Shown: positions 14,401 through 24,122 of the stretch, piece after piece
Position numbering within the stretch: the stretch's first letter is position 1
Layout: every line of letters begins with the position of its first letter
Assembly: GCA_000149265.1 (NCBI GenBank)
Contig: CH003170.1
Location: forward strand, 145,222 to 209,221
DNA from: Ciona savignyi
Lineage: Eukaryota; Chordata; Ascidiacea; Phlebobranchia; Cionidae
Length of the DNA: 64,000 nucleotides
Reading direction: 5' to 3'
Notes under the pieces: model-generated
Database searches by the model: none
Seen by the model: only the letters and a program-made list of their open reading frames with translations
What the model was told of the DNA's origin: nothing
Position numbers and translations under genes: made by a program

Positions 14401-17400
14401 GGAGCCGCATGAGGCTCTTTCATTGGGCTGATACAGCTCTTATTAATTTTATTGCTGCTGGAGCAAGTCGTTAAAAAGTTTAATACCCATGCATAAATAA
14501 AACAAACAGAAGAACACCCGCGTCTTTATCCCATACAAAGTTGTTTTCCTTTTATTGCAAAATATTATTAGTTTTGCGGCTCCCAGTGATTTTTATTTTA
14601 TGTTATATCGGTTCAAATGGCTCTTTAATTACAAAAGGTTGCGGACCCATGGTATAGATGCATCCATTCAATTCCATACGACAGATTATAGAAACTTACA
14701 CAAATTCAGGATCATCAAATAGCTCCAATTTGTAATATTTTGATGTGTCTTTAAGTACAGCTTCAGAGATAGGAGATTCTGCAGGATATAACACTGTTAA
14801 GTCAATAAATATGCATTTGCAAAGAAGAATGTCATGAAAATTAAAACTTATCAAATTAGTTAAATACAGAATGCATTGACATTTACAGATCGATCTGTCA
14901 ATGCGAATGTATATTTACCAAAAAACTAGTAAGTGTCAACCACGTGTTTAATCACCTAAATTTGTATAACACATTTTATTTGCTATATGTTTATGCAAGC
15001 AGGGTACCTAATGGCAACTGATATTTTTTGTACATTAAGCATATAGTTTGTTTGTGTATGCAGGAATTAAAGAGGCGTGACTTGTGAGTTAACAAACCAT
15101 AATCATTATCCATTAGTGTTTAGGGAAGGGTTAAAATTGATTTCCATAGTTTTGGTGAACAGTTTTCCTCCTTCCCGCTTTCCCTTCCTTTAGCGTTGCC
15201 ATGTTCTAAATAATTGCAAATATAAAAAATATGTACGTAAGAACAAATTCCTTTATAAAATTTAACTAATATTTATCACTGCATAGCTAATTCATACATT
15301 TTTAAATTTTCTTTTAAATTTTAAGTGGTATGCTGGGAAAAAACTAAAACACGGAAACAAAGCAAGGGACAAATCTTAATTTTTTTTCTCAAGATAATTC
15401 TACTCTATTATATTTAAAACAATACCGGATAATGCACTAACAATCCACCAAATCTGATATCAATTAGAGCTTCTTGTCAAGCATGATGCTGAAAAGCTAA
15501 GTTCCAGACAAAAGTTGGAATTTATTTTAATGACTTTCTTGGAATTATCACCTAAAATATTGATTTTAGTATATCCAAATCATAAACTTGTTATCCATGT
15601 TTTCTGAATAAAACATACGGGTTTCTAGGTTGCTTAATCCCTCTTGGTATATCTTATACAAAGTGTATAACGTTTGTTTCTGCAAGCAGTTATGTGTCCA
15701 AACTTGATAGTCCTCCCCATGAATAAAGTATTTATATTGTTATACAAAAACAACAAGAACATAAACAAACAAAAAATTCAAGGTAAATTGTCCTCTCCAA
15801 AATTTAAAGTAAAGTAAACATTTTTTTTCAGTCCAAAGATATTGGCGATAACTCCAAAAATGCTGAACAATTTTTTTTTACATTTTCCCGATAATGCCAT
15901 AACAGTAATTCCCATTATTGTTTTTTTGGATAGAATTAAAGATCATTGCAAACTATTAGCATGCCAGTATAACTATAGGTTTTAACTTGACTGGATAAAC
16001 CATTCTACCTAAAAACTTGTGTTCCCATCGGAATCAAAAGGAAACAATAATTATAGGGGCCACAGACCTCAAATCTGGTCACTTTGAGCAATGAACATGC
16101 TGGACTGTGGCCAACATAATTAAAAGGATGTTGACACAAATTCTTTAACATAATTAATTAATTATACAACTTTTGTAACTATGGGCAAAAAATACAACTT
16201 TAAAACTAGAGAGTGTCAATCACGTGTTTAACCACCACTACACACTAACACATTTATCTGCCATATATTCATGCTACAGGGTCCCTAACCACATTTTGTA
16301 TTTTATACAATGAGTATGTAGTTTTTGTTTCTGCAAGCATAAACGCATGGGTCCCATAGTTATCAAACCAAACTTCTTTTCCATGTGTAGGTAAAAAAAA
16401 GAACAACCGTGTTAGATTTACAGAGGTTTCAGCACAAATGTTTTCAATTAAAGCTTTTTTCAAGCGCTGTACGAAGCTAAATTCCTAAAACAGCCGGATT
16501 AAGTTTTAATGGCTTCGGAGAATTCCCAATGGGCTTAGTACATAAGTTTCTGTTTTTACCATATGTGGCTTATTTTATCTAACAATTCTTAAAGTTTAAA
16601 TCCAATTTGACGAAACCTTGTTGGAGATGTCAGAGCAATGTGGCATGCTTGTCACAATCCTGAGTCAGGATCATATCTTAGTTTTTAAGGGAGTTAAAAT
16701 AATCTAAGTAAATGTTTTTTTTTCTTTTAATTGGCACAGGGTGGCTAACGATCCAGCATTTCACCAAATGTGATCAATATTAGAGGATCCGTTTAAACGC
16801 TACACGAAAAGCTATTTTTTAGAAAAATAACCATTTTGGATTTTAACGTCTCAGGGGAATTCCCCTAGATTTATCACCCACAATTTTTCTAATGCGTATT
16901 TAGACCATGTTGTCTAACAAATTACCAAGTTTTGTTACTATTCCATTATTCCTTCAGGTAGATGTCAGGGCGTCATGGCATGCCTGCCACAATCATGATT
17001 TGAGAACAAAATCTTTTTTTAGGACATTTCCCTAAATATTTTTTTATAATTGTTAAATTAGTAGGTAATGCACTTACATTCCACCAAATCTAATTCAAAT
17101 TGTAACAGCCGTTCAAGCGCTATTCCCAAAAAAGGTAATTTTTTTATAAAAAAATAGCGTTTTGGTTTTTAACGTCCCAGGGGAATTCCCCTTGATTAAT
17201 CACCCAAATTTTTGGTTTCTACATATCTAAACCATGTTGTCTAACGAATGGCTAAGTTTTATTACGATTCCGTTATTCCTTCTGGTAGATGTCGGGGCGA
17301 CATGGCATGCCTATCACAATCATAATTTCAGAACAAAATCTAATTTTTTGGGGTATTTCCCCAAGTAAATTTTTTATTTCTTTTAAGTGATAAATCAGTA

Positions 17401-20400
17401 ACTAATGCACTCACATGCCACCCAATCTTATTCAAATTGGAGCAGCCGTTCAAGCGCTATGCCACCAAAAGCGCAATTTTTCATAAAAAATACTGTTTTG
17501 GTTTTTAACCTCCCAGGGGAATTCCCCTTAATTTATCACCCAAAATTTTTGGTTTCTGCATATTAAGACCATGTTGTCTAACAAATGACAAAGTTTCATT
17601 ACGATTCCATTATTCCTTCTGGTAGATGTCGGGGCGACATGCAATGCCTGTCAAGCGTTTGACGGAAAACAAAAAAAACAAAACAAAAAAAAACAATATG
17701 TGTCCCAATTTTTCAAATGGGACCAATAATTAACTTCAATTAGTAGCATAATTATGTTTTATACTCAGCTATAAATACATATTTTCTAACCCCCCACTAA
17801 AGAACCAACCTTGTTCACAATGATCTCCCATCCACCCTTGGAAGCAAAAACATTGTCTTCGTGGATATCCTATGGTTTCCATGAGAACACACTCCCCATT
17901 TGATGCGCAATCTTCATTGGAAGAGCATTCATTCTTATATTCGCATCTGATAGGTTAAATGGATATGACATAGGAATTGCCTGTTTTATTTCTGCTCTGT
18001 AGTGGAAATACTGTATTAGCATACATGTCCAGACGAATACCTTGGTTAATTAGTACCCCACTTATTAGTAAAATGGTTGCAGGATTAAAAGGAGAAGGAG
18101 GATATTCATGTTTATGCCTTTGAATGGGAAAACCAAGGGGGTTAACACACGGGCAATCGTTACATCACCTTTGGCCCACCGTTGGTTTACAGGAGCTATT
18201 GCAGTATGTTATGTGTGATACAGTATGTGTGTTATGTCCGACATCGCCTGAACCGAGTGAATTAATAGGGTATGCTAAAACTGTACAAAAGCTTTTATCA
18301 TATTATGTAACATACTGCAATAGCTCTGATTACCTAACGGTGTGCATGAGGTAAACTAATGATTTCCCGTGTAATAACGCCTTTTTTGTTTTCCCATTAA
18401 AGGGAAAAAAACATGAATATCCTATCAGATATCCCAACTGGTCCATGGTCATAAGTTATTTACTATTAATACTATTAACNNNNNNNNNNNNNNNNNNNNN
18501 NNNNNNNNNNNNNNNNNNNNNNNNNNNNNNNNNNNNNNNNNNNNNNNNNNNNNNNNNNNNNNNNNNNNNNNNNNNNNNNNNNNNNNNNNNNNNNNNNNNN
18601 NNNNNNNNNNNNNNNNNNNNNNNNNNNNNNNNNNNNNNNNNNNNNNNNNNNNNNNNNNNNNNNNNNNNNNNNNNNNNNNNNNNNNNNNNNNNNNNNNNNN
18701 NNNNNNNNNNNNNNNNNNNNNNNNNNNNNNNNNNNNNNNNNNNNNNNNNNNNNNNNNNNNNNNNNNNNNNNNNNNNNNNNNNNNNNNNNNNNNNNNNNNN
18801 NNNNNNNNNNNNNNNNNNNNNNNNNNNNNNNNNNNNNNNNNNNNNNNNNNNNNNNNNNNNNNNNNNNNNNNNNNNNNNNNNNNNNNNNNNNNNNNNNNNN
18901 NNNNNNNNNNNNNNNNNNNNNNNNNNNNNNNNNNNNNNNNNNNNNAAAAAAATTTATAACCAATTTTACTGGTTTTTGAGGAATTAATTTTTTGTAGTAA
19001 AAATATTGCAGCAGTAGGCTGTAACGCATGTATAAAAAGCATTTATATGTTGAGTTTACAAACAAGTTTCTTGGGGAACAAAAACTTGGGTGTCAAACTT
19101 GTGGTCATGGTGGAGACTGAACACGGAACCACTGATTTCACACGTTTTAAATTGTCATGATATTTTTATAGATTTAAAAAAACCTTCAGAAATTATAGTA
19201 ACATCAGCACATGAGCGAAAAAGTAAACTCTCATCATCTTTATCTCCACCCTCCCATTCTAACGCTTGTCGAAGTATTCTAATGTAGCAATGCTCACATT
19301 CTTCATTGGGTAATGTGATGTCATAAGACTGATTTCTGGAGTAAATGGCATATGTATGTTAGGTTTTTTTTCTGGTTTATATCTGTAATAATAAGGTTTT
19401 GTCTGTCAAATTATGGTTAAATTCCGGTAACCTGACGTTAGGTATGAGGTTTCAACTTAACCAATTATTTTCTTTACATACAGCATTAACTCTTGAGTTG
19501 TATGCTCGAAAAACTATAAATCCCAGCACCAATCAGATTTTATTTATTTACAACTTAAATATATACTATTTTATTAAACAATTCTTAAAGTTCCAATTCA
19601 ATTCGACAACTCAATCATGATTCAGGGATATATGAAGTAATAGGATAATTTTAGTCCAAAAAAGTATTGATGACACACACAATAGCTGTTAATAATGCCA
19701 CTCGCCCAAACAAAAACTTACGTTGTATCGTTTTGATAAACAAACTCCCCATCCGTCAGCTCTTCAACAACAGTGTCATTTGTATTAAGAAGTTGAAGTT
19801 TTATTCCACCCTAAGTTTTTAAAACAATGTTTTATTAAAGATGGGTCTACTTCATAGATTTTTAAAAACGTTTGAAAATTTACCAACTGTAAAACATTAG
19901 TATGGTCTGGCGTGGCGGTTAGCTATATAGAAACCAGAAGAAAATTTAAATTAGCTTTTGCTGGGTAAGTTGTTGGATTTCGAGAGTCTTGACTAAGAAG
20001 GCTGAGGAATCGTCAGGATTAAGTTATTAAATTTAATTAGACAACGTCCGCTACATGTCTTTTCGTAAGAGAAAATCAACTAAGCAAGCGGATCTACGTG
20101 TCCTTATTAATTTACTACAGCAGTTTGTATTTAAGGCATAAACACTGTTACTGTTACTCTTACTATAGGGGAACTCCCAAAATATATCCGGGATGTTTAA
20201 TTTTTTATTACAATGGCTAAACGCGGCCGATATATAATATTGGCAATGATCAGATTACCTTATACTCACGATCGGAAATTCCTTTTTTTGTTTTGTTTTT
20301 GGATATCCTAGAACTAGTAATGACAATTTAATTCAAATTTTAAGGAAAAATGGAAATATCTAATTGAGGCATAGGTTTTAGCTGGAATGTAATGAATATG

Positions 20401-22417
20401 AGGTGATATATTTAGTGGGCTTTACTAATCTATGGGACAGTAGGATAAGCGGGACGGGACAAAAACACACTATTCTACTAGACAGCTTCAGAATTATTTA
20501 TTGTTACTACTTCAGCAATAACATCAGGGTAGGATATCATAGGATATTCATGTTTATCCTCGTGAATTGGAAAACTAAGGGGGTTAACACACGGGCAATC
20601 GTACCATCGTCGGGTTACCGCAGCTACTGCAGTGTGTTGTGTATGATTTACACGTTTCTTCAATTTAGTAGAACCCATTAATCCGCTGAGTTCATGCAAT
20701 GTCCGTTAAGTGCCTTGGACACAACCGACTAGCTAGCGACCAGTTTCGAATCTTAAACCTTTCGGTTAAAAGGCGTCGCACTAAACTATGAGACTAACCA
20801 GTTGGACAGGTTGGAGGAAAAAGGATAGGATATTTATGTTGTATCTACAAACAATCGTCACATTACCTCGGATTTACGTTCGGCAGCTTTATTACAGGTT
20901 ATCAGAGCTATTGCAATGTGTTGTGTAATTGAGAATTTGAGACGCCCATATTATTTTGGTAACAGATATTGTAAGTTTAAATTGGTTTAAAATTTTAAAG
21001 AAATTGGTGAAAGTGAAATGAACGAGAGAATAAATTTGGAATTAAAAAACCTAAAAACATCAAACCCAGAAGTAATTATAAAACACTATTACCACTTGAT
21101 TATTAAAAATAACCATTAAAGCTAACGCAAATGTAGGAACATTTTTAAAAAGAACTGTTATAAACATAAAATAAACTAAAACATAACTATATATATAATT
21201 AATTAACCTAGTCAATCTTAATTTTGTTAATTAACTAGCCACAATAGTCCCACAAGCAAGCGGATTATACATAAGGGGTGTCATCAACGCCAGTAATTTT
21301 CCGTCCCAGAATTAATTAGGCTAAACCAAAAAAAAAACATGCCAAAAAAATGAAAATAACAATATTATATATTAAATTTTCTAACCAAGTGTGGGTACGC
21401 AGTGTGCCAGGTTACTGTGATGTCATCACCACTCTGGAATTTCGTCATCACTCTTTCATCTTTAAAATATGACAAGATTTAGGGTAAATATTTTGTATTT
21501 TGTTCATTTTTTTAATAAAACGTTTTTTTTCCTATATATCATTCGGCTATATTTGTAAAATATACCTACTGCTCGAATTAAGATTTGTAAGACGGGGTTT
21601 GATAGGTTATGTTATCTAAAAACGACACTCGACTGACACAGTTGAAAGACCAAATATGGCCAAATCTACAAAATATTTAAATTTGCCTACTTTCACTGTA
21701 TTTTACGCCACACGGCCCTTGTGTTCGAATATTGTCCAGAAAATCAAAAGCCATAGGTCTTGCTTTCGGATACGTAAGGACAATATGACCGACAGTTGAA
21801 CATATCGGTGATAAGATCTGTAAAACGACATTTCATGTCAGTTATAGTTAACAGCATATTTACCATATTTGTCATCAGGTAACGCATGTTTTAAGGTGGT
21901 TACATATATAGGTTTCTTGCATGAATAATATCTACCAATTTCATAAATAAATACAGCCCAATGACAGATCATCAATGTCGGTTAAATAAGAAAAAATATT
22001 CTTTTTCCCATATGGTTGGAAATTGACAATCACTAACTTACAGCCATTTCACAATATTTAAGGTTTTATATAACAGTTGTACACAATTGATTTTAATTTG
22101 CTACATATAGGTAACTTTCAATAATTTAGTGCCTTATTTTTGACCATGGAGTGTGTTCGAACCAAGGTGTCATAGGACTCATAGCCGTTATTCTTACTTC
22201 CGCGGCCAAACATGTCATTTCCAATGCCCAATGTCGCATAAATAACACCGCGGATAAGTTTTAGTGACTACAACGCTAACATTATTATTGTTTTAAAATA
22301 GAGCGTTTTCCAATTTTCTTGAGTCAGTAATTAAAAATATTGTCCTTTTTAAACATAACTTACCGCAAATAAAACAGTAACACTTTTAAACATATTCACT
22401 TCCTTTACATTACTCAT
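5361..22417 (-). CDS. Gene A: secreted histidine-brace (LPMO-like) / EGF / double DOMON protein
   Basis: Exons read from the minus strand: 22417-22364, 21817-21691, 21459-21386, 19810-19722, 19335-19184, (gap), 17946-17810, 14778-14700, 14345-14237, 13137-13077, 12757-12681, 12128-12032, 11122-11078, 10393-10292, 9863-9713, 9309-9160, 9076-9009, 8819-8620, 7988-7797, 5989-5866, 5449-5361. Phases agree at every junction except across the N gap, where an exon must be missing. About 725 residues are visible. Domain order is signal peptide, LPMO-like copper domain, EGF, DOMON 1 (split by a basic/acidic insert), DOMON 2, hydrophobic tail. It should act outside the cell or on the cell surface. DOMON domains bind heme or sugar; LPMO-like domains bind copper. 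The fusion suggests a redox or carbohydrate-binding role (inference). I know no named orthologue. The start could also be the in-frame ATG at 22393. Confidence 0.85.
5866..8819 (-). CDS. Gene A exons 17-19: DOMON domain 2
   Basis: Exon 17 (8819-8620) gives CDYKLDWKFDNSTGQVRFTI and GEWVGLGFSEDKKM. Exon 18 (7988-7797) gives ENSDAVVGWIEPSSGELMLT, DRWLSEESID and DGRLKLSFTRQRDTK. Exon 19 (5989-5866) gives CVYLLYAWGGQIKDGDITKH followed by QHTR. This is a full DOMON: a paired-sheet core, SDAVVGW, an FTR strand and a closing W-G-G with His. The Met of EDKKM and the His of TKHQH sit where heme-binding DOMONs (cellobiose dehydrogenase cytochrome, cytochrome b561-associated DOMON) place their axial Met and His (family knowledge; my alignment is by eye). 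Confidence 0.85.
5990..7796. other. Gene A intron 18, repeat-rich
   Basis: Between exons at 7797 and 5989. It is full of degenerate blocks ending in GGGGATTTCCC or GGGAATTCCCC-like words (for example at 7330-7345 and 7563-7600) and a short (CTAA)n at about 7500-7516. No exon was found. Confidence 0.55.
9009..14778 (-). CDS. Gene A exons 7-16: DOMON domain 1 with long insert
   Basis: The N-terminal strands are SKYYKLELFDDPEFVIFWKL and VEIAFRCKSDTWCAIGWRSK (exons 7-8). Exons 9-12 and the start of 13 insert about 130 residues: a lysine-rich helix, a basic cluster RRKRSR, and acidic PEPEPEPEP and ESEPEPEF runs. The domain resumes at HPMDCTDIIYATAIGNTHRV with DSYTRDRSTPQPDSWYGGTD, then DGVLHVRLTRKLSTKD, and closes with HLIWARGQTPTRFYHKP, SGLES and FYRINELKYHG. 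The W-A-x-G close and the D-I-I strand are DOMON hallmarks; the Met of HPMDC and the His of FYHKP are candidate heme ligands. Intron 7 holds a hAT element (14377-14651) and the intron at 10.3-11.1 kb another (10509-10856). Confidence 0.8.
10509..10856. mobile_element. hAT-type MITE, TSD TTCTAAAC
   Basis: 348 bp. The ends are CAGGGGTAAATTTACCCC and the inverse of CAGGGGTTCTTAACC. An 8-bp duplication TTCTAAAC lies at 10501-10508 and 10857-10864. Noncoding, in an intron of gene A between the exons at 10393 and 11078. Confidence 0.85.
11325..11530 (+). mobile_element. tRNA-derived SINE, plus orientation, decayed
   Basis: GTCCGACCGATTTGTCTGGT, CGAAAGGTTGCAGGCAC, then GTCGCTAGCTAGTCGGTTGT and TACCAAATTAAAGGAATGTC. 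The 3' end is lost. In a gene A intron. Confidence 0.75.
11855..11935 (+). mobile_element. tRNA-like SINE head, second type
   Basis: GTTCGCTGAGTGGTAGCGCA is a good A box region and AAGAGGTGGGATCAAAAGCA a B-box-like region. The same pattern, inverted, occurs at about 26876-26958 (AGAGCATTAGCGGTGTGCAA, then GGTGGGATCAAAACC). Neither folds into an obvious complete tRNA. Probably old heads of a distinct SINE. Confidence 0.45.
12175..12350 (+). mobile_element. Strongly decayed SINE copy
   Basis: Readable pieces are CTGGCCGGATAG, GGTTGTGTCTTTCAGTAAGA, AATGTCGCCTAAACCTAG and CAATAGCTCCGATGATGATT, in the order of the plus-orientation SINE. Directly upstream of gene A exon 11 on the genomic strand, within an intron. 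Confidence 0.45.
13646..13915 (-). mobile_element. tRNA-derived SINE, minus orientation
   Basis: GGCAATCGTCAGATTACCTT, GAGTTCGGGTAATGTATGCT, then TAGTGCCTTGGTCATGG and ACAACTGACTAGCTGGC follow the inverse order of the full copy. An apparent 72-codon plus-strand ORF here (13693-13911) is SINE sequence. Confidence 0.7.
14377..14651. mobile_element. hAT-type MITE, near-perfect TSD (ATATAGAT/GTATAGAT)
   Basis: 275 bp. The ends are CAGGGGTCGAAAACCTGCAG and the inverse of CATGGGTCCGCAACCTTTTG. The flanking octamers differ by one base. The internal sequence includes GGAGCCGCATGAGGCTCTTT, familiar from animal hAT elements. It lies in gene A intron 7. Confidence 0.8.
14935..16440. repeat. Dispersed repeat modules (CACGTGTTTAA / ACGCATGGGTCCCA type)
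   Basis: Blocks such as GTGTCAACCACGTGTTTAAT, TATGTTTATGCAAGCAGGGT and AAACGCATGGGTCCCATAG recur at about 14935-15060, 16210-16420, and 63720-63890, with partial copies near 4905 and 6235. They are often next to the GGGGAATTCCCC repeat and may belong to the same larger element. No coding potential was seen. Confidence 0.5.
16740..17650. repeat. Three tandem ~330-bp repeat units with AGGGGAATTCCCCT palindrome
   Basis: Landmarks recur at spacings of 329 and 337 bases: ACCATGTTGTCTAACAAA-like at 16903, 17232 and 17569; GGTAGATGTCGGGGCGACAT-like at about 16955, 17284 and 17620; and GTTCAAGCGCTATGC-like at the start of units. Each has AGGGGAATTCCCCT. Single diverged copies occur at about 1850-2250, 4320-4460, 15460-15560, 16440-16700, 19390-19625 and, inverted, 46070-46290. 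Class unknown; no ORF. In the gene A intron between 14778 and 17810. Confidence 0.75.
17810..17946 (-). CDS. Gene A exon 6: EGF module
   Basis: The exon reads CEYKNECSSNEDCASNGEC, continues through RRQCFCFQGWMGDHCEQ and stops at a GTTGGT donor. Six cysteines have EGF spacing, with the usual CxC and GWxGxxC close. One extra upstream Cys probably pairs with the preceding module. The exon needs a partner ending in phase 2, while exon 5 ends in phase 1, so at least one exon is missing in the N gap between them. Confidence 0.85.
18090..18430. mobile_element. Two SINE fragments in inverted orientation (palindrome)
   Basis: A minus-orientation fragment (about 18090-18230: ATATTCATGTTTATGCCTTT, then AACACACGGGCAATCGT) is followed by a plus-orientation one (about 18235-18430: GACATCGCCTGAACCGAGTG, GCAATAGCTCTGATTACCTA, then AACATGAATATCCTATC). 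Together they form a large imperfect hairpin next to the N gap. Confidence 0.75.
18480..18945. other. Assembly gap (466 N)
   Basis: An unbroken run of N. It lies inside gene A between the copper-domain exon at 19184 and the EGF exon at 17946 and probably hides at least one exon. A palindromic pair of SINEs directly borders it on the left. Confidence 1.
19184..21817 (-). CDS. Gene A exons 2-5: histidine-brace (LPMO/X325-like) domain
   Basis: Four exons encode a domain of about 145 residues. It opens with the predicted N-terminal His in HIVLTYPKARP, then QGPCGVKYSE, the segment ITVTWHTAYPHLGGIKLQLL with a second candidate copper His in PHLGG, then LPNEECEHCYIRILRQALEW, and ends LLFRSCADVTI. 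An N-terminal His after signal cleavage, an early P-x-x-R and PCG, a second internal His, a Cys pair and a final CADV strand are features of LPMO-type folds, including the small X325/BIM1 copper proteins. This is motif-level recognition, not an alignment. Donor choice for exon 2 is ambiguous between 21691 and 21697; both keep the phase. Confidence 0.65.
20537..20925 (-). mobile_element. Near-full SINE plus adjacent 3' fragment, minus orientation
   Basis: The first copy, 20537-20812, runs from GGATATTCATGTTTATCCTC through GTTAAGTGCCTTGGACAC to CACTAAACTATGAGACTAAC. A second partial copy, 20822-20925, starts AGGATAGGATATTTATGT and ends at GCTATTGCAATGTGTTGT. They lie in the gene A intron between 19810 and 21386. 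Confidence 0.8.
22364..22417 (-). CDS. Gene A exon 1: start codon and first half of signal peptide
   Basis: ATG at 22417 opens MSNVKEVN, followed by a second in-frame ATG at 22393 and MFKSVTVLFA, then the donor GTAAGT. Exon 2 continues in phase 0 with ILSPICSTVG and then HIVLTYPKAR. The hydrophobic stretch VTVLFAILSPICS followed by small residues is a normal signal peptide. Cleavage after the Gly would leave His as mature residue 1, which the histidine-brace family requires. The shorter start at 22393 gives the more compact signal peptide; the sequence does not settle the choice. Confidence 0.7.
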
Positions 22418-24122
22418 TCTATGAACCATTCAAATTGTTAGTTATAATGCACACAAAACTCTTTACATGGCGAATTTAAATTTTAATATTTCTTTTAACA
22501 TTACACTAAAAATAGTTTAACTATACAACGAATGTTAGCTAAAAATAAAATAATATGCTTCAGGGAAACATACTGCTCGTTTTTACTCTAAACCAAAAAT
22601 GCGCGAGGACACAAATATTTAAGAAGTAGTCCAAAATATTTGGTAGTTATATTATTTTTATGTGGTACAGGTTATTCATTTCAATGGGTGTACAAGTGGA
22701 TGGGAGCACCCAACTTAGCTCGTTGTTGGAGGTACTATAACCATCTGAACAAGAATAGACACCACTCGACTAGAATACTTTACCACTAATGATACTACAA
22801 GGATAAAATGCGGTTACCGATACGTAATCAAAAAAATATTTCTTTTTGTTTTTCTTATTTCTCTCTCGAATGATAGCTTTTTTCAGTTCACTTGATCGAG
22901 TCCCGCGGTTCTGTTGCAAAATCTGAATGTATTCTATCGCTAGGTGAAAACACAAATCGCGTTTGAGTCACATTTTTGTCTTATTTTGTATGATATTTTT
23001 CCCACTTAATCAAACTGGCCGGAGCAGATGTGCATTCGTGTTATTATTTTGTTATAATTACGGGTACCAATAAAACTGTAATAAAACAACCAACTCTAAT
23101 CTGGCAGGCCTAATTGGCGCTTTGTCACGGCATGTGTAGCCCTTACATTGCATGACTTAAACACATGGTTTTGGTTCGCGTCTGTTGTTTATCATTGTGA
23201 TTGTTATTACAGTTCGTTAAATTTTATCATTTATTATATTATAAGGGGTAGTCGGGTAGTATGTCTTTTACCAATACGGATTGAAAAATTGCAATACAAT
23301 CTGACACGAAATATTTTACCTTAATTGGGTAGAAACCGGATTAAGGATTTTCTCCTATTGTCAATACGGAAATCGTTCGGAGCATTTTGAAATATGAGAA
23401 CCATTGGACAAGTTGTGTTTCCGATTTTTCAGTTCACGTTGTATGTGTGGGACGAACTGAAGTTCCAAGTGTAAACAGCTTATATTGTAAAGTAGGCCTT
23501 TAAGCTAGGAAAGAGAATCATCAGAATATCACTATTGTCCAACTATTTAATTAATTAGGCTAAAATTTGTGCTTGCTGGTATTTTGGATTTTTTAAAGTA
23601 ATATTCTGCAAGCGGTACAAAGTCCTGCTTGTATACGTTTATTTGTATGTTCCACTATCTAGAGTCAAAGGTGTTACTCATTACTAGATTTTATATCATT
23701 TAGTTTAAAAATTGCATAGCTAAGTCGATTAGAAAATCTGTTATTAGCCATAAGGTTGCTACATCGAAACCAGCCGATGGCTTAGTCGGCTGCGTCATTG
23801 GGAAAGTCACTTTGCAGACATCATCCAAATCTTGTGAATTAATGAACGTAATTACAACTGTATACGCATTTCAATCATATATACATGACTTACACCAAAA
23901 TCTTCGGTAACTCGACCTTGAGCATCGTGTGACAATCTCACTTCTGGTTTTTCATTCACGGAAATGGAACATAATTATTCTATCATAGGCCTATATATCT
24001 TAATTATAGGCATGTTCGCAGGTATGTCGGAATTTTCCCATTTTGAAATACAGCAAGCTTATTTACATATCAACAAAAAATAACAAACCATTGATAACGT
24101 AAACGTATTGTGAGGTTGTTCG
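22418..24122. promoter_or_regulatory. Shared divergent intergenic region between genes A and B
   Basis: 1.7 kb separates the start codons of two head-to-head genes, so both promoters must lie here unless a 5' exon is hidden. I see no confident TATA box or CpG-rich core. A short SINE-like remnant (GATGGCTTAGTCGGCTGCGT) is present at about 23773-23840. Confidence 0.5.

Noticed and set aside
18445-19065. Long open frames on both strands
   Set aside because: They run through the block of N and have no real sequence.
22160-22255. Possible extra gene A exon (open frame with GVIYATLGIGNDMFGRGS)
   Set aside because: Exon 1 joins exon 2 in phase 0 and makes a complete signal peptide; inserting this piece would break it.
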